Below are positions 29,153-41,834 of a stretch of 64,000 bases of DNA, piece after piece. The notes beneath the pieces were generated by a model. It ran no database searches, had not been told where the DNA came from, and saw nothing but the letters and a program-made list of their open reading frames with translations. Position 1 is the first letter of the stretch. Each line of letters starts with the position of its first letter. Source of the stretch: Photorhabdus thracensis (GTDB lineage Bacteria > Pseudomonadota > Gammaproteobacteria > Enterobacterales > Enterobacteriaceae); assembly GCF_001010285.1 (NCBI RefSeq), contig NZ_CP011104.1:4650001-4714000 (forward strand), written 5' to 3'. Position numbers and translations under genes: made by a program.

Positions 29153-29937
29153 TGATTGAATTATTACTCCCCGGTTGGTTAGCTGGCATATTATTGGCGA
29201 TTGCTGCCGGGCCATTAGGATCATTTGTTGTCTGGCGCAGAATGTCCTATTTTGGCGATACTCTGGCTCATGCGTCGTTATTGGGCGTTGCTTTCGGATT
29301 ATTACTAAATATCAGCCCTTTTTACGCGGTTATCGCGGTCACTTTAATATTGGCAATCATGCTGGTCTGGCTGGAGAAACGTCCGCAACTCGCCATTGAT
29401 ACTTTATTGGGGATTATGGCTCACAGCGCATTATCATTAGGCTTGGTGGTTGTCAGTTTAATGTCCAATGTGCGGGTTGATTTAATGGCTTATCTGTTTG
29501 GTGACTTACTGTCAGTTACTTATGAAGATATCTGGTTGATTGCAACCGGTGTCGCTATTGTCACCACACTGCTGTTCTGGCAATGGAACGCCCTACTTTC
29601 TATGACAGTCAGCCAGGAAATGGCTTTTGTGGATGGCATTAAAACACAGCGGTTGAGAGTGCTGTTAATGCTGGTCACAGCCTTGACAATTGGCCTGGCA
29701 ATGAAGTTTGTCGGCGCTCTGATTATCACTTCCCTGCTGATTATTCCCGCCGCCACCGCTCGCCGTTTCGCCCGCACACCAGAGCAAATGGCCGCTATTG
29801 CTATTGTCGTTGGTATGCTCGCTGTCACCGGCGGATTGGCCTTTTCCGCCTTTTACGACACGCCAGCCGGGCCTTCTGTTGTTCTGTGCGCTGCGGTGCT
29901 ATTTATTATCAGCCTGCTCAGTAAGGCAAGAAGCTGA
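29152..29937 (+). CDS. znuB: Zinc ABC transporter permease ZnuB
   Basis: 261 aa from ATG 29152 ([12 protein letters not shown]), matching E. coli ZnuB; three extra codons precede it in frame. A polytopic membrane protein with about seven helices. Motif [20 protein letters not shown] near 29-48 is typical of metal ABC permeases. Completes the ZnuABC importer. After it, small inverted repeats (29941-29960 and CGGGAT/ATCCCG at 29977-30009) separate it from the convergent ruvB. Confidence 0.96.
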   Translation: MIELLLPGWLAGILLAIAAGPLGSFVVWRRMSYFGDTLAHASLLGVAFGLLLNISPFYAVIAVTLILAIMLVWLEKRPQLAIDTLLGIMAHSALSLGLVVVSLMSNVRVDLMAYLFGDLLSVTYEDIWLIATGVAIVTTLLFWQWNALLSMTVSQEMAFVDGIKTQRLRVLLMLVTALTIGLAMKFVGALIITSLLIIPAATARRFARTPEQMAAIAIVVGMLAVTGGLAFSAFYDTPAGPSVVLCAAVLFIISLLSKARS

Positions 29938-30037
29938 TCTATTGAGTTGCTACGCTCAATTACCAAGAGAAAAGCACGGGATAGGTTCCCTTGAAGGAGT
30001 CCCATCCCGATTAGCTCAGACGGCAAACTGATTGCGC

Positions 30038-31039
30038 CTAATCTCTGACCATACCAAAATGGCGATAAGCATGATCGGTGGCGATTCGTCCCCGGGAAGT
30101 CCGTTGAATAAACCCCTGCTGGATCAGGAATGGCTCCAGCACATCTTCAATCGTTTCCCTCTCCTCACCAATGGCAGCCGCAAGGTTATCCACCCCCACA
30201 GGCCCGCCCATAAATTTATCAATGATAGCAATCAATAATTTACGATCCAGATAATCAAAACCGGCAGAATCCACACTCAGCATATCCAACGCTCTGGCAG
30301 CAATATCACCATCAATCGCGCCATTCCCTTTCACTTGAGCAAAATCACGCACCCGACGCAGTAAACGGTTGGTAATACGCGGCGTTCCACGGGAACGCAT
30401 GGCAATCTGCCGCGCACCATCATCAGAAATATCCACGCCCATATAACGGGCACTGCGGGAGACAATACTTTGCAAATCATCCACGTTATAAAATTCAAGG
30501 CGCTGCACAATACCGAAACGATCACGCAGTGGCGAAGTCAGAGAACCTGCACGCGTGGTAGCACCAATCAGGGTAAAAGGCGGCAAATCAATTTTGATCG
30601 AACGGGCTGCCGGCCCTTCGCCAATCATAATATCCAGCTGATAGTCTTCCATTGCCGGATAGAGAATCTCTTCCACCACCGGCGATAAACGGTGAATTTC
30701 ATCGATAAACAAGACATCATGCGGTTCAAGATTTGTCAGCATTGCCGCTAAATCCCCCGCCTTTTCCAAGACCGGGCCAGACGTTGTGCGAAGATTTACC
30801 CCCATTTCATTGGCAACAATATTCGCCAGGGTTGTTTTCCCCAACCCTGGCGGGCCAAAAATCAGCAGATGGTCAAGAGCATCACCCCGCTGTCTGGCAG
30901 CCTGAATAAAAATCTCCATCTGCTCACAGACTTGCGGCTGCCCGACATATTCAGACAGCAATTTGGGCCTGATTGCACGGTCAATAGCTTCATCATCTTG
31001 CAAAACTTCCGCGGAAACCAGACGGTCAGCTTCAATCAT
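30038..31039 (-). CDS. ruvB: Holliday junction branch migration helicase RuvB
   Basis: 333 aa. AAA+ motor of branch migration. Walker [15 protein letters not shown] near 60-73, Walker [13 protein letters not shown] near 108-119, arginine finger region [12 protein letters not shown] near 208, winged helix C-terminus. It lies 15 bp after ruvA on the same strand. Confidence 0.97.
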   Translation of the reverse strand: MIEADRLVSAEVLQDDEAIDRAIRPKLLSEYVGQPQVCEQMEIFIQAARQRGDALDHLLIFGPPGLGKTTLANIVANEMGVNLRTTSGPVLEKAGDLAAMLTNLEPHDVLFIDEIHRLSPVVEEILYPAMEDYQLDIMIGEGPAARSIKIDLPPFTLIGATTRAGSLTSPLRDRFGIVQRLEFYNVDDLQSIVSRSARYMGVDISDDGARQIAMRSRGTPRITNRLLRRVRDFAQVKGNGAIDGDIAARALDMLSVDSAGFDYLDRKLLIAIIDKFMGGPVGVDNLAAAIGEERETIEDVLEPFLIQQGFIQRTSRGRIATDHAYRHFGMVRD

Positions 31040-31054
31040 GGTATACCCCTGTGA

Positions 31055-31672
31055 TTAAAGAGCGGCGCGAAGTGCTTCGCGGATAAGTGTTTCACAATCA
31101 GCCCCCGGTTTAGCGACTTTACTGACCATTCGACTGGCCTCCTGCGGCTTATAACCCAGAGAGACTAACGCAGCGGCGGCTTCCGCTTCGATATCCGCAT
31201 CAGAAGTTGTCTGTTTGGCGGTTGCCGGCAGATTAATATCACTGCTCTGATTGAACAGATCGCCATTAAGCCCTTTAAAGCGATCTTTCATTTCAACCAC
31301 CAGCCGTTCGGCGGTTTTTTTACCCACACCGGGTAACTTAACCAGAGAAGCAATCGCCTCTTTCTCTATCGCAGAAACAAATTGCTGCGCAGACATACCC
31401 GAAAGAATAGCCAGCGCCAGTTTAGGGCCGACGCCATTCACTTTAATCAGTTCACGGAACAGCGCCCGCTCCTGCTTATCATTAAAACCATAAAGTAATT
31501 GCGCATCTTCACGCACCACAAAGTGAGTAAACAGAACAGCTTCCTGTCCGGTATCAGGCAATTCATAGAAACAGGTCATTGGCATATGAACTTCATAACC
31601 CACGCCATTCGTTTCCAACAAAACCAATGGTGGTTGTTTTTCCAGCACAATTCCTCTGAGACGCCCTATCAC
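31055..31672 (-). CDS. ruvA: Holliday junction DNA helicase subunit RuvA
   Basis: 205 aa. Binds the four-way junction and loads RuvB. OB domain ([20 protein letters not shown]), helix-hairpin-helix motifs [16 protein letters not shown] near 72 and [16 protein letters not shown] near 109, and the RuvB-binding C-terminal domain. The start is GTG with a GGGGG ribosome site 7 nt upstream. Confidence 0.97.
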   Translation of the reverse strand: MIGRLRGIVLEKQPPLVLLETNGVGYEVHMPMTCFYELPDTGQEAVLFTHFVVREDAQLLYGFNDKQERALFRELIKVNGVGPKLALAILSGMSAQQFVSAIEKEAIASLVKLPGVGKKTAERLVVEMKDRFKGLNGDLFNQSSDINLPATAKQTTSDADIEAEAAAALVSLGYKPQEASRMVSKVAKPGADCETLIREALRAAL

Positions 31673-31741
31673 TTGTTTACCCCCTGCAAATAAAACTGAT
31701 GTTCTAAATAAAACTGATTATTCTGCTAATGCTTATAACAT

Positions 31742-31766
31742 AAAAAAAGCTGGATGCATATCCAGC
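31742..31766 (-). terminator. Terminator after ruvC
   Basis: On the minus strand GCTGGAT and ATCCAGC form a 7-bp stem with a 4-nt loop, followed by seven T. It separates ruvC from ruvAB, whose transcription must then rely on its own promoter. Confidence 0.85.
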
Positions 31767-31768
31767 CG

Positions 31769-32290
31769 TTATTTTAAACGCCCACGCGCCAGAATTAATC
31801 TGGGATCACCAACACGCAAAAGATTCTGATTAAAGTGGCAATGGGTTATCGCAATTGCCAACGCATCTGCTGCATCGGCTTGCGGATTAGCAGACAATTT
31901 CAGCATAGAACGCACCATATGCTGAACCTGACTTTTTTCAGCCGCCCCAGTGCCGACAACTGTCTGTTTAACCTGCCGGGCGGCATATTCAAAAACCGGT
32001 ACAGATTGATTTACCGCAGCCAGAATAGCAACGCCACGCGCTTGCCCTAATTTCAGCGCTGAATCCGGGTTTTTCGCCATAAATACCTGCTCAATAGCAA
32101 AGGCATCCGGTTGGAATTGCGTAATAATTTCAAGGATACCGGCATAAATGCGCTGTAATCGGTTAGGCAGATCATCAACTTTTGTCCGGATGCAACCACT
32201 GCCAAGATAAATCAAATGGCGCCCCTGCTGGCGGATCACACCATAGCCGGTGACACGGGAACCTGGGTCGATACCTAAGATAATCGCCAT
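31769..32290 (-). CDS. ruvC: Crossover junction endodeoxyribonuclease RuvC
   Basis: 173 aa. Resolves Holliday junctions. Catalytic acidic residues in [14 protein letters not shown] (Asp7), [20 protein letters not shown] (Glu66 region) and the [15 protein letters not shown] tail (Asp near 138 and 141). Downstream of yebC as in E. coli. Confidence 0.97.
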   Translation of the reverse strand: MAIILGIDPGSRVTGYGVIRQQGRHLIYLGSGCIRTKVDDLPNRLQRIYAGILEIITQFQPDAFAIEQVFMAKNPDSALKLGQARGVAILAAVNQSVPVFEYAARQVKQTVVGTGAAEKSQVQHMVRSMLKLSANPQADAADALAIAITHCHFNQNLLRVGDPRLILARGRLK

Positions 32291-32341
32291 ATCTGTTTAT
32301 TCGCCTTTACGATCATCTTTAATAAGGAGGATAAAAACGTT

Positions 32342-32376
32342 AGAGAAAGTGCCCTGAACCCCAGTGCACTTTCTCT
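32342..32376 (-). terminator. Terminator after yebC
   Basis: Perfect 11-bp stem (AGAGAAAGTGC 32342-32352 with 32366-32376) followed on the minus strand by AACGTTTTTA. It lies between yebC and ruvC. Confidence 0.75.
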
Positions 32377-32398
32377 ACGCTGTACAACCCGATTGAAA

Positions 32399-33142
32399 TT
32401 ACAGCAAAGCGGCAACTTCATCAGAGATTTCACCGTTATGGTAAACCTCTTGTACGTCGTCTGAATCTTCCAGCATATCGATCAAACGGAGTAACTTAGG
32501 TGCGGTTTCCGCATCCAATTCAGCTTTAGTTGAAGGGATCATCGAAACTTCTGCCGATTCGGCAACAAAACCGGCGGCATCCAACGCGTCTTTCACCTCA
32601 CCAAACGTTTCTGGTGTGGTGTAAACATCAATAGCGCCATCATCATAGGTTTCCACATCATCAGCCCCTGCTTCCAGCGCCGCTTCCATAACCGCGTCTT
32701 CATCCAATCCCGGCGCATAAGAGATCACACCTTTCTTGGTGAACAGATAAGCAACAGAGCCATCCGTACCCAGATTACCGCCGGTTTTCGTGAAAGCATG
32801 GCGAACATCAGAAACCGTACGGTTACGGTTATCACTCAAACACTCAACCATCACCGCGGTCCCCCCCGGACCATAACCTTCATAAATGATGGTTTCCATG
32901 TTGTCAGCGTCATCGTTGCCGACACCACGGGCGATAGCCCGGTTCAAGGTATCGCGGGTCATGTTGTTGGACAGCGCTTTATCAACCGCCGCCCGCAGAC
33001 GTGGGTTAGCTGCCGGATCACCACCACCCAGACGGGCAGCCGTTACCAGCTCCCGAATAATTTTGGTGAAAATTTTACCGCGTTTCGCATCCTGTGCGGC
33101 TTTGCGGTGCTTGGTATTGGCCCATTTGCTATGACCTGCCAT
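32399..33142 (-). CDS. yebC: YebC/TACO1-family regulatory protein
   Basis: 247 aa. Starts [20 protein letters not shown], the family hallmark. YebC proteins have been described as transcriptional regulators and, more recently, as translation factors helping ribosomes through polyproline stretches. Acidic C-terminal region. It lies 29 bp after nudB on the same strand. Confidence 0.95.
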   Translation of the reverse strand: MAGHSKWANTKHRKAAQDAKRGKIFTKIIRELVTAARLGGGDPAANPRLRAAVDKALSNNMTRDTLNRAIARGVGNDDADNMETIIYEGYGPGGTAVMVECLSDNRNRTVSDVRHAFTKTGGNLGTDGSVAYLFTKKGVISYAPGLDEDAVMEAALEAGADDVETYDDGAIDVYTTPETFGEVKDALDAAGFVAESAEVSMIPSTKAELDAETAPKLLRLIDMLEDSDDVQEVYHNGEISDEVAALL

Positions 33143-33171
33143 AAGGTTCTCCGATAAAACATCTAATAAGC

Positions 33172-33609
33172 TTAATTAATCACAAATTCTTCAATCGCCT
33201 GCCGATTGCTCCATGACTTGGTGAGCTTTGCCGCTTTATCCGCATCCAGCCACTGATAAGCCTGGTGTTCAGTCAACAGGAATTCTCGCTCTTCAGGCAA
33301 TGCCAGACAGAACCAGTACTCTTTATTACGGGTTACTCCCGGAGCATAACGATGACGCAAGTGGGTAAAAATCTCATAATAAAGCGAGCGCCGGCAATCT
33401 ATCAGTTCAAGATTTTCACCGATGATATCAATACCGACTTCTTCTTGCACTTCACGCAATGCTGTCTCACGCGGCGTTTCGTCCCCGTCAAGGCTACCCG
33501 TCACAGATTGCCAGAAATCAGGATCGTCCCGCCGCTGTAGCATCAGCACCCGTCCGCTGGAAAACGCATAAATAACAACCAGAACAGATTCAGGGCGCTT
33601 ATAAACCAT
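33172..33609 (-). CDS. nudB: Dihydroneopterin triphosphate diphosphatase NudB
   Basis: 145 aa Nudix hydrolase of folate synthesis, removing pyrophosphate from dihydroneopterin triphosphate. Nudix box runs from [20 protein letters not shown] (about 37-56) into VGI, matching GX5EX7REUXEEXGU. Its ATG overlaps the aspS stop (TAATG), so the two are translationally coupled. Confidence 0.95.
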   Translation of the reverse strand: MVYKRPESVLVVIYAFSSGRVLMLQRRDDPDFWQSVTGSLDGDETPRETALREVQEEVGIDIIGENLELIDCRRSLYYEIFTHLRHRYAPGVTRNKEYWFCLALPEEREFLLTEHQAYQWLDADKAAKLTKSWSNRQAIEEFVIN

Positions 33610-35381
33610 TATTCACTCTCTTTCCGAGCCACAACCGAGATTGACAAATCTTCAAGTGCGGCCAGATTTGCATAACTTGGCGCCTCGGTCATCAGACAAG
33701 CGGCAGCGGTTGTTTTAGGGAACGCGATAACATCACGGATGTTGTCAGTCCCGGTCAACAACATCACCAGACGGTCAAGACCGAATGCCAGGCCTGCATG
33801 GGGCGGAGTGCCAAACTTCAGCGCATCCAGCAAGAAACCAAATTTTTCCTGCTGTTCCTGCTCATTAATCCCCAGAATACGGAACACCGCTTGTTGCATG
33901 TCGTTACGGTGAATACGTACTGAACCACCGCCTACTTCATAGCCATTAATCACCATATCGTAAGCATTGGCAATGGCCGAAAGCGGATTTTGCGCCAACG
34001 CTTCCGCTGACATATCACGCGGTGAAGTAAACGGATGGTGCATTGCGCTCAGGCCGCCTTCTTCATCATCTTCGAACATTGGGAAATCGATAACCCACAA
34101 CGGTTGCCAGCTATCCAGCTGTGTCAAGTTCAAATCGCGGCCTAATTTCAGACGAAGTGCTCCCAAGGCATCAGTGACCACTTTTGTACTGCCGGCGCCG
34201 AAGAACAGAATATCGCCATCCTGCGCACCGGTACGGGAAAGCAGACCGTCAATCACTTCTGCATTGAGAAACTTAGCCACCGGGCTTTGTACCCCTTCCA
34301 AACCCGCGCCACGATTATTGACTTTTATCCACGCCAACCCTTTGGCGCCATAAATCCCAACAAATTTGCCATATTCATCAATTTGTTTACGGCTCAGTTC
34401 AGCCCCACCCGGAACACGGATAACGGCTACACGGCCTTTACTGTCATTCGCCGGTTCAGCAAAAACGCTGAACTCCACATTTTTGACCAGATCAGCGACA
34501 TCGACCAATTCCAGTGGGTTACGCAAATCAGGTTTATCAGAACCGAAACGACGCATGGCTTCAGCAAAAGTCATGACCGGGAAATGCCCGAGATCAACAC
34601 CTTTAATTTCAAGCCACAATTCGCGGATCATTTGTTCCATCATTTCCCTTACCTGCTCGGCAGTCATAAAGGAAGTTTCCACATCGATCTGAGTAAATTC
34701 CGGCTGGCGGTCTGCACGCAAATCTTCATCACGGAAGCATTTAACAATCTGATAATAACGATCAAAGCCGGACATCATCAGCAATTGCTTAAATAACTGC
34801 GGGGACTGAGGCAACGCATAAAATTTGCCTTTATGAACACGGCTCGGCACTAAATAATCACGAGCGCCTTCTGGTGTCGCTTTAGTCAGCATCGGCGTTT
34901 CAATATCCAGGAAATCCTGACTATCCATGAAACGGCGGACAAAACTGGTAATTTTTGCGCGTGTTTTCAAGCGGTTTGCCATTTCAGGACGGCGCAGATC
35001 AATATAGCGATATTTCAGACGCTGCTCTTCACTGTTCGTCTGGTTGCTATCCAAAGGCAAAGGTTCGGAACGATTGATAATATTCAGGCTTTCCGCAAAA
35101 ACCTCGATTTCACCGGTAGCCATATCTTTATTGATTTGACTGTCAGGACGCGCGCGTACAGTACCGGTGATTTGGATACAGAATTCATTACGCAGCTCAG
35201 AAGCCAGAGAAAACGCTGCTTGCTGATCCGGGTCGAAAAATACCTGAACGATACCTTCACGATCACGCATATCAATAAAAATCAGGCCACCCAGATCACG
35301 GCGGCGGTTTACCCAACCACAAAGAGTCACTTTCTGGCCTTCATGGGTCAGATTCAACTGCCCACAATAATCAGTACGCAT
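33609..35381 (-). CDS. aspS: Aspartate--tRNA ligase
   Basis: 590 aa from ATG 35381 ([16 protein letters not shown]), the E. coli length; the frame opens 17 codons earlier, but those residues are unlike the family. Class II synthetase: N-terminal OB anticodon domain ([20 protein letters not shown]), motif 2 in [22 protein letters not shown] insertion domain, motif 3 [15 protein letters not shown] near 526-540. Upstream partner of nudB. Confidence 0.97.
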   Translation of the reverse strand: MRTDYCGQLNLTHEGQKVTLCGWVNRRRDLGGLIFIDMRDREGIVQVFFDPDQQAAFSLASELRNEFCIQITGTVRARPDSQINKDMATGEIEVFAESLNIINRSEPLPLDSNQTNSEEQRLKYRYIDLRRPEMANRLKTRAKITSFVRRFMDSQDFLDIETPMLTKATPEGARDYLVPSRVHKGKFYALPQSPQLFKQLLMMSGFDRYYQIVKCFRDEDLRADRQPEFTQIDVETSFMTAEQVREMMEQMIRELWLEIKGVDLGHFPVMTFAEAMRRFGSDKPDLRNPLELVDVADLVKNVEFSVFAEPANDSKGRVAVIRVPGGAELSRKQIDEYGKFVGIYGAKGLAWIKVNNRGAGLEGVQSPVAKFLNAEVIDGLLSRTGAQDGDILFFGAGSTKVVTDALGALRLKLGRDLNLTQLDSWQPLWVIDFPMFEDDEEGGLSAMHHPFTSPRDMSAEALAQNPLSAIANAYDMVINGYEVGGGSVRIHRNDMQQAVFRILGINEQEQQEKFGFLLDALKFGTPPHAGLAFGLDRLVMLLTGTDNIRDVIAFPKTTAAACLMTEAPSYANLAALEDLSISVVARKESE

Positions 35382-35664
35382 ACAATATCCTTTTACTCGG
35401 CTGTTGTGCTTTTGCTGCGGAAATTTTGGCATCGTTTTTGAACTTTTTTAAATACGAAAAGTTCAGAACTGTCAAAAAAGGCCGCCATTATAATAGAAAT
35501 TCTGCTCAGAGATAAGGGTAGGCAATATCCTGGATAATACAATTGCCTTGATGTCTGATAATCAGACAATTTATTTTCAATTCCTGTTTTTTATAGCGAC
35601 AGTTTTATTTTTGAGGTTTATCATAACCTAATTGGCCAATTTCGGTTAGGCAATGGAGTTAAAA
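35382..35664. other. Divergent promoter region aspS / yecN
   Basis: 283 bp between divergent genes. Contains the two promoters by position; no operator is recognised. Confidence 0.4.
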
Positions 35665-36063
35665 ATGGTTAGCTCGCTTTATGTTGTGTTGGGCGCACTA
35701 TTATTGATTAAGCTGTCTTTTGATGTGGTTAGATTAAGAACACAATATCGTGTTTCATATGGAGATGACGGTTTTTACGAATTACAAACCGCTATCCGTA
35801 TTCACGGCAATGCTGTGGAATATATTCCCATCTCAATGTTATTACTAGTGATGATGGAGATGAACGGTTCAAATGTCTGGATGATACATGTCTGTGGTTT
35901 GATCCTGCTCACCGGCAGGTTGTTACATTATTATGGCCTGCACCACCGAGAGTTCCGCTGGCGGCGATCCGGCATGGCAGCAACCTATCTCTCCATGATA
36001 TTGATGGTGATTGCCAATATTTACTATCTGCCTTGGGAACAAATATTTTCTCTTTATGTCTGA
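35665..36063 (+). CDS. yecN: MAPEG-family membrane protein YecN
   Basis: 132 aa from ATG 35665 (MVSSLYVVLGALLL), with GGAG 6 nt upstream; a start 12 nt earlier is possible but lacks a site. Four membrane helices. MAPEG signature: FYELQTAIRIHGNAVEYIPI near 36-55 and GRLLHYYG near 86. The family includes glutathione-dependent enzymes; the role of YecN is unknown. Precedes cmoAB as in E. coli. Confidence 0.92.
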   Translation: MVSSLYVVLGALLLIKLSFDVVRLRTQYRVSYGDDGFYELQTAIRIHGNAVEYIPISMLLLVMMEMNGSNVWMIHVCGLILLTGRLLHYYGLHHREFRWRRSGMAATYLSMILMVIANIYYLPWEQIFSLYV

Positions 36064-36084
36064 TATTGCCGCCACTGAAATAAA

Positions 36085-36107
36085 CAGGCAGCAAGTTCTG
36101 CTGCCTG
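36085..36107 (+). terminator. Hairpin after yecN
   Basis: CAGGCAGCA and TGCTGCCTG, a perfect 9-bp stem with a 5-nt loop, 21 bp after the yecN stop. The T-tract is poor. Confidence 0.6.
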
Positions 36108-36123
36108 AAATGATTTATGCTGA

Positions 36124-37922
<1,799 letters not shown>

Positions 37923-37973
37923 ATTGGAGAGCTGGCCCAACAGGCCAGTTCGAAATTTACTTAACAGCAGGGC

Positions 37974-38720
37974 TTATTCAAACAAGGTCAGACTCAGCAT
38001 CCCTTTCATGACCTCTACCACACCACCATCAACACAGTAATGTGAGAACTCATCCACTTCATTGTCAGAACTCATTGTCACCCCCGCTTTGCGGTAGGTC
38101 ATAGTGGAAAGCATCACCCGGCTGGCAGAGCTGTGAACTTCCGTTAACCCTATATCCATAAATTTATGAATATTACTCAGGCGAACACCCGCGCCCGCCA
38201 TAATAATGGGTCCCTGACTGGCCTGATGAAGCTCTTTTAATAAGGGTAATCCCAATTCAGCATTCTGTTGCTGGCCGGAAGTCAATATTCGCTTAACACC
38301 AAGCTGAGTCAGTTGCTCCAATGCCACGTTAGGATTAAAACACATATCAAACGCACGGTGAAAAGTGACAGCCATATCTCCGGACAACGCCATCAATTGT
38401 TGCATCCGCGGCAAATCAATATGACCTTCTTCATCCAATACACCAAAAACGACGCCCATAAATCCCATATCACGGATCTGGGCAACATCATTTTTCATCA
38501 CCTCAAAATCTGAATGGCTGTAGCAAAAATCACCGCCTCTTGGACGTACAATTGGATGTACAGGAATCGTTAATTGCTCAATAGCCTGCTTCAATGTACC
38601 AAAACTCGGTGTTAATCCCCCTTCCGTCGGACTGGCACACAACTCTATCCGGTCAGCCCCAGCCTGTTGTGCGATTAATGCGCAACCTACGCTAAAACAA
38701 CAAATTTCTAACTTTGTCAT
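37974..38720 (-). CDS. cutC: Copper homeostasis protein family CutC
   Basis: 248 aa from ATG 38720 ([20 protein letters not shown]); 12 extra in-frame codons upstream do not match the family. TIM-barrel protein: [19 protein letters not shown] near 21-39, [14 protein letters not shown] near 53-66. Linked to copper tolerance by older genetic work, but its enzymatic role is unsettled. Convergent with cmoB. Confidence 0.94.
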   Translation of the reverse strand: MTKLEICCFSVGCALIAQQAGADRIELCASPTEGGLTPSFGTLKQAIEQLTIPVHPIVRPRGGDFCYSHSDFEVMKNDVAQIRDMGFMGVVFGVLDEEGHIDLPRMQQLMALSGDMAVTFHRAFDMCFNPNVALEQLTQLGVKRILTSGQQQNAELGLPLLKELHQASQGPIIMAGAGVRLSNIHKFMDIGLTEVHSSASRVMLSTMTYRKAGVTMSSDNEVDEFSHYCVDGGVVEVMKGMLSLTLFE

Positions 38721-38857
38721 CAGAAGTTCCTTGAACACCCAGTCAATAACGAGCAATTAATGAACCTAAACGATTCAGTAACTCAACTCACTAACTATGA
38801 CATTTAATTATTCCCAATGATTTGTAGGAAATCACAAGGTCAGAATTTTTATCTGGA

Positions 38858-39460
38858 TCACTGGGATGGAAAAGTTAATTTTGCTGACTGGTGCTCACTT
38901 TTAACGATGTCACGCAATGTAAATGGATGAAATTTGACGGTGATCTCACCATCAGTGATAGCTAAGGTAGGATTAGGCAACCGCTCCCGCTCTCCTTTGG
39001 GTTGACTTTCTTTAACAGAAAAACCGCCCGGCAAAGGCTGCGGTAATAATGCCCTTGCTTCTACCGACAACATTTCCGGCGCCACGGGCAGCACCAGCTC
39101 CACATGCTCCCATCCCTGATGTGCATAGGCTTTCTTGCCGGGGTATGGCAATTCAACACAATCAATCTGCCAGTTAAGCACCGTTATTGGCTGTACCAAA
39201 TCAAACAAACAGATTAGACGCCCATTAATAATACTTTCCGACATCAGACTTCCACACTGCAAAAAACCTTTACGCCAGCGTTCCGCTACGGCGATATCAT
39301 TACAGCGTAAAGAGATATGATCGGCCTGATATTGTTCAAAATCCAGGTTAAGCCGCTGCCTGAATTGGGATAGTTTTTGTGTAAACATTACCAGATCAAC
39401 AACTAAATCCTGTAATTCAGCGATATTCTGTAATTCAACAACAGAAGAACAATGTGTCAT
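38858..39460 (-). CDS. yecM: VOC-superfamily protein YecM
   Basis: About 200 aa from ATG 39460, preferred over ATG 39481 because a GGGA box precedes it. Glyoxalase/VOC fold with metal-site-like motifs: ADHISLRC near 47 and GWEHVELVLP near 115. Function unknown. In E. coli yecM is followed by argS; here a 13-kb accessory island separates them. Confidence 0.9.
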   Translation of the reverse strand: MTHCSSVVELQNIAELQDLVVDLVMFTQKLSQFRQRLNLDFEQYQADHISLRCNDIAVAERWRKGFLQCGSLMSESIINGRLICLFDLVQPITVLNWQIDCVELPYPGKKAYAHQGWEHVELVLPVAPEMLSVEARALLPQPLPGGFSVKESQPKGERERLPNPTLAITDGEITVKFHPFTLRDIVKSEHQSAKLTFPSQ

Positions 39461-39766
39461 ATCATCCCGGTTAACATGCAATAAATTGGTATATCCCCCA
39501 GACCTGAACGCCGAGGAGCCTCCGCCGTTTCAAGCCTCAGATAATACTCTCGGTTTGTAATAATTGAAATCAGGTGCTGTGCTTTGAGGATATTGTACAC
39601 ACATATGTACAAACAGAAATAGCACCCGATATGGAGTGTAGCAATTGATTTTACACTATTAGGTGGGAAGAATAGGGATCAGCTCAGAAATGAGAAACAG
39701 GTTGCAAGACCACAAAAAACCAGCGCTTTGTCAATAAACTGAACCCACTTAGACAGATTTTGCTTA

Positions 39767-40273
39767 TCAAATATATAACTCGTCTCTGCTTATGATGCTA
39801 ACAATATGGTGGCAGCAATCATGGGATATCGAATTCGGTTCCCATCGAGAAAGCTCACTCATAGAAAGATGTGTGGCGCTCCAAGGTTTAACACCCTTAA
39901 TCCCAATTCCGCCTTCTTTTAGCATATCAACAAATTCATGTCGTATGGTATCATACACCCTAACGTCAGCTAATGTTATTATTCCACTCGCCCACAAAGT
40001 ACCACCAGCAACACTCTGAATGTTATCGCAAATAATATAATCATGCTTTAAAACTAGTCTTCTGTATATTGAACGTCCCAGACCTGCTGCCCGATAGTCT
40101 GACGAAATAAACGCCCCCTTTATCTGCTTTCCTGTCTTTTTTAGACCACAGTCATAGAAATTAAAATCATTGTACGCAATGCGGCCTATTAACTCATCCT
40201 CATCAGGATTGTGCATATCAAGATCTATTAGGTACTGGATGATTTCACCTTCGCTGTAGCCGGAATTAAGCAT
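39767..40273 (-). CDS. GNAT-like acetyltransferase, start uncertain
   Basis: 168 aa from ATG 40273. GAFISSDYRAAGLGRSIYRR (about 53-72) matches the GNAT acetyl-CoA motif (YRxxGLGxxxY/L). The frame stays open upstream for about 20 further codons with GNAT-like residues (LGCFTEDYYKFQSLEML) but no ATG, GTG or TTG there, so the real N-terminus may use a rare codon or have lost its start. Third gene of a minus-strand trio with 40333 and 40503. Role unknown. Confidence 0.6.
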   Translation of the reverse strand: MLNSGYSEGEIIQYLIDLDMHNPDEDELIGRIAYNDFNFYDCGLKKTGKQIKGAFISSDYRAAGLGRSIYRRLVLKHDYIICDNIQSVAGGTLWASGIITLADVRVYDTIRHEFVDMLKEGGIGIKGVKPWSATHLSMSELSRWEPNSISHDCCHHIVSIISRDELYI

Positions 40274-40332
40274 CTCAAGAGACTGAAACTTATAATAATC
40301 TTCAGTGAAACATCCTAATCGGATGATCCCTA

Positions 40333-40491
40333 TTAGTAATGATATTCGCTACCGCTTAAGAGATATTCAGTTACCTCTAAGAAATCACCATCTTTTGATA
40401 AGTGATAAAACTTTTCTACAATCTCTTCTTTTATACAGTCAGGTTTTCTACTCAAATCTTTAGTGTATGAATCGTTCAGGTCAGGGGCCAT
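40333..40491 (-). CDS. Small hypothetical protein, 52 aa
   Basis: ATG 40491 to TAA 40333, starting MAPDLNDSYTKDLSRKPD and ending LLSGSEYHY. It begins 11 nt after the stop of the 116-aa gene upstream, with GAGAT a few bases before the ATG. Acidic, no membrane segment, no recognised domain. Its compact position in the trio supports a real gene. Confidence 0.5.
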   Translation of the reverse strand: MAPDLNDSYTKDLSRKPDCIKEEIVEKFYHLSKDGDFLEVTEYLLSGSEYHY

Positions 40492-40502
40492 CTTTATCTC
40501 AA

Positions 40503-40853
40503 CTACACATTAGCAACAGGACTATACTTCTGAATAAAATCACAGACAGTTTTTTCAATACTGGTATTTATTGAAGGCAAGCTATCTTCCAAGTCAGGAT
40601 ATTGATGTGTCGGATTTACAAGATATCTTACCTTATCTTTACACACGGTAAGTTCAGCATATGGGATCACCTGGAACTTGCTTGGATTGTCTGCATTTTC
40701 AATAGTAACGATGAACAATTGACGCTTAACATCAACTCTACAGCTTAAGCGTCTAACAGAGAACATCTTCTGTGATGGTTCATCAAAAAAAGAATTGATA
40801 ATTTCTGTTGAGTGGCTAATAGTCTGTATAGATCTGGTGTGTTCAGTTCTCAT
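40503..40853 (-). CDS. Hypothetical protein, 116 aa
   Basis: Starts at ATG 40853 (MRTEHTRSIQT), which has a strong GGGGG ribosome site 6 nt upstream, rather than at the earlier ATG. Mixed alpha/beta composition, soluble, with a run of beta-like strands (RRLSCRVDVKRQLFIVTIEN). No domain recognised. First gene of the trio running down to 39767, at the left side of the T6SS-related island. Confidence 0.6.
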   Translation of the reverse strand: MRTEHTRSIQTISHSTEIINSFFDEPSQKMFSVRRLSCRVDVKRQLFIVTIENADNPSKFQVIPYAELTVCKDKVRYLVNPTHQYPDLEDSLPSINTSIEKTVCDFIQKYSPVANV

Positions 40854-41042
40854 ATAGCCCCCTAACATTATGAAACTCAAGTAAATAGATGATTAGCAGT
40901 TATCAAATTGATAAATATTACTTGAGGTAATAGTAGTCAGATTGACCCTCTAGTTCAACAAATTTAACAACCAGAGCTGTGTTTTTATTATTCCAGAACG
41001 TTTTAGATTTCAGCCATCCTTGCATCAAGAATTCGCAAGATG

Positions 41043-41834
41043 CTAGCCATCATGCGATTCAGTGGTCGGATATTGCTCATTGAACGTCTGCAAATAATCC
41101 TCACTGGTCAGGTTGCTGATGTTATCGCCGTTTTCTAAACGCGCTTTCAACCAATTGATAATCCGTTCCACTAACCGCCCCTCTGACTCATTCAGTTTTT
41201 CAGCTAATTCACCGTGGTTTTCCCATAAATGACTACTGATCACAAATGCCTTCCCTTTCAGGGCATAATCGGAATGATGCCAGGCATACGATAAATGACT
41301 ATCCAGGACGAAAAGCCGTTCATTCCCACCTTGACCACAATTTTCAGGGCGGGAATAAATCTGGGGATCAGAGGTATCGATCATTAACTCACTCACCGGT
41401 GTCAAAAATGCTGACCAATCGCTGATTATCATTGCCGGTAATAACTGGCTGAGAATTCGGGGATCCATACTGCGCAAGAGTACCTGCTTCTCCTGTAATA
41501 TCACCTGCTGGCGTGAACGCCAGTGATTAAGCTGTTGGGTCCATAAATCCTCACTGCGGTAAGCCCACCCCCAACTGTTGTCGCTCAGGGTTTTGCTATC
41601 AAGCAGATGACCGATTACTGACAGATAGCCTGACCTGGGCTGAACCAGCCAGGGGCTTTGTGCCAGCAGGTGATCCATCGGTGTACCGCTGTATAGTGGA
41701 AAAGCCTGTTCTACCCAGTCGTTTTTGTAAAAGCGACCGATTGGGTTAGGTTCTGCCAATGAATTGAGCATAAAGAAAACGGGCGGCTTATCAGGCGTGG
41801 TCAACCACTGTTGCCAATTGATAGAAATGTTCAT
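41043..41834 (-). CDS. DUF4123 T6SS adaptor/chaperone
   Basis: 263 aa. DUF4123 (Tap/TEC) proteins load effectors on VgrG. Visible family features: N-terminal FFMLNSLAEPNPIGRFYKND, YLSVIGHLLDSKTLSDNSWGW near 72-92, and DPRILSQLLPAMIISDWSAFL near 122-142 (the FRFYDPRVL-like region). Its ATG overlaps the VgrG stop (ATGA), so they are coupled. A decayed copy of its C-terminal part is at 51190-51397. Confidence 0.85.
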   Translation of the reverse strand: MNISINWQQWLTTPDKPPVFFMLNSLAEPNPIGRFYKNDWVEQAFPLYSGTPMDHLLAQSPWLVQPRSGYLSVIGHLLDSKTLSDNSWGWAYRSEDLWTQQLNHWRSRQQVILQEKQVLLRSMDPRILSQLLPAMIISDWSAFLTPVSELMIDTSDPQIYSRPENCGQGGNERLFVLDSHLSYAWHHSDYALKGKAFVISSHLWENHGELAEKLNESEGRLVERIINWLKARLENGDNISNLTSEDYLQTFNEQYPTTESHDG

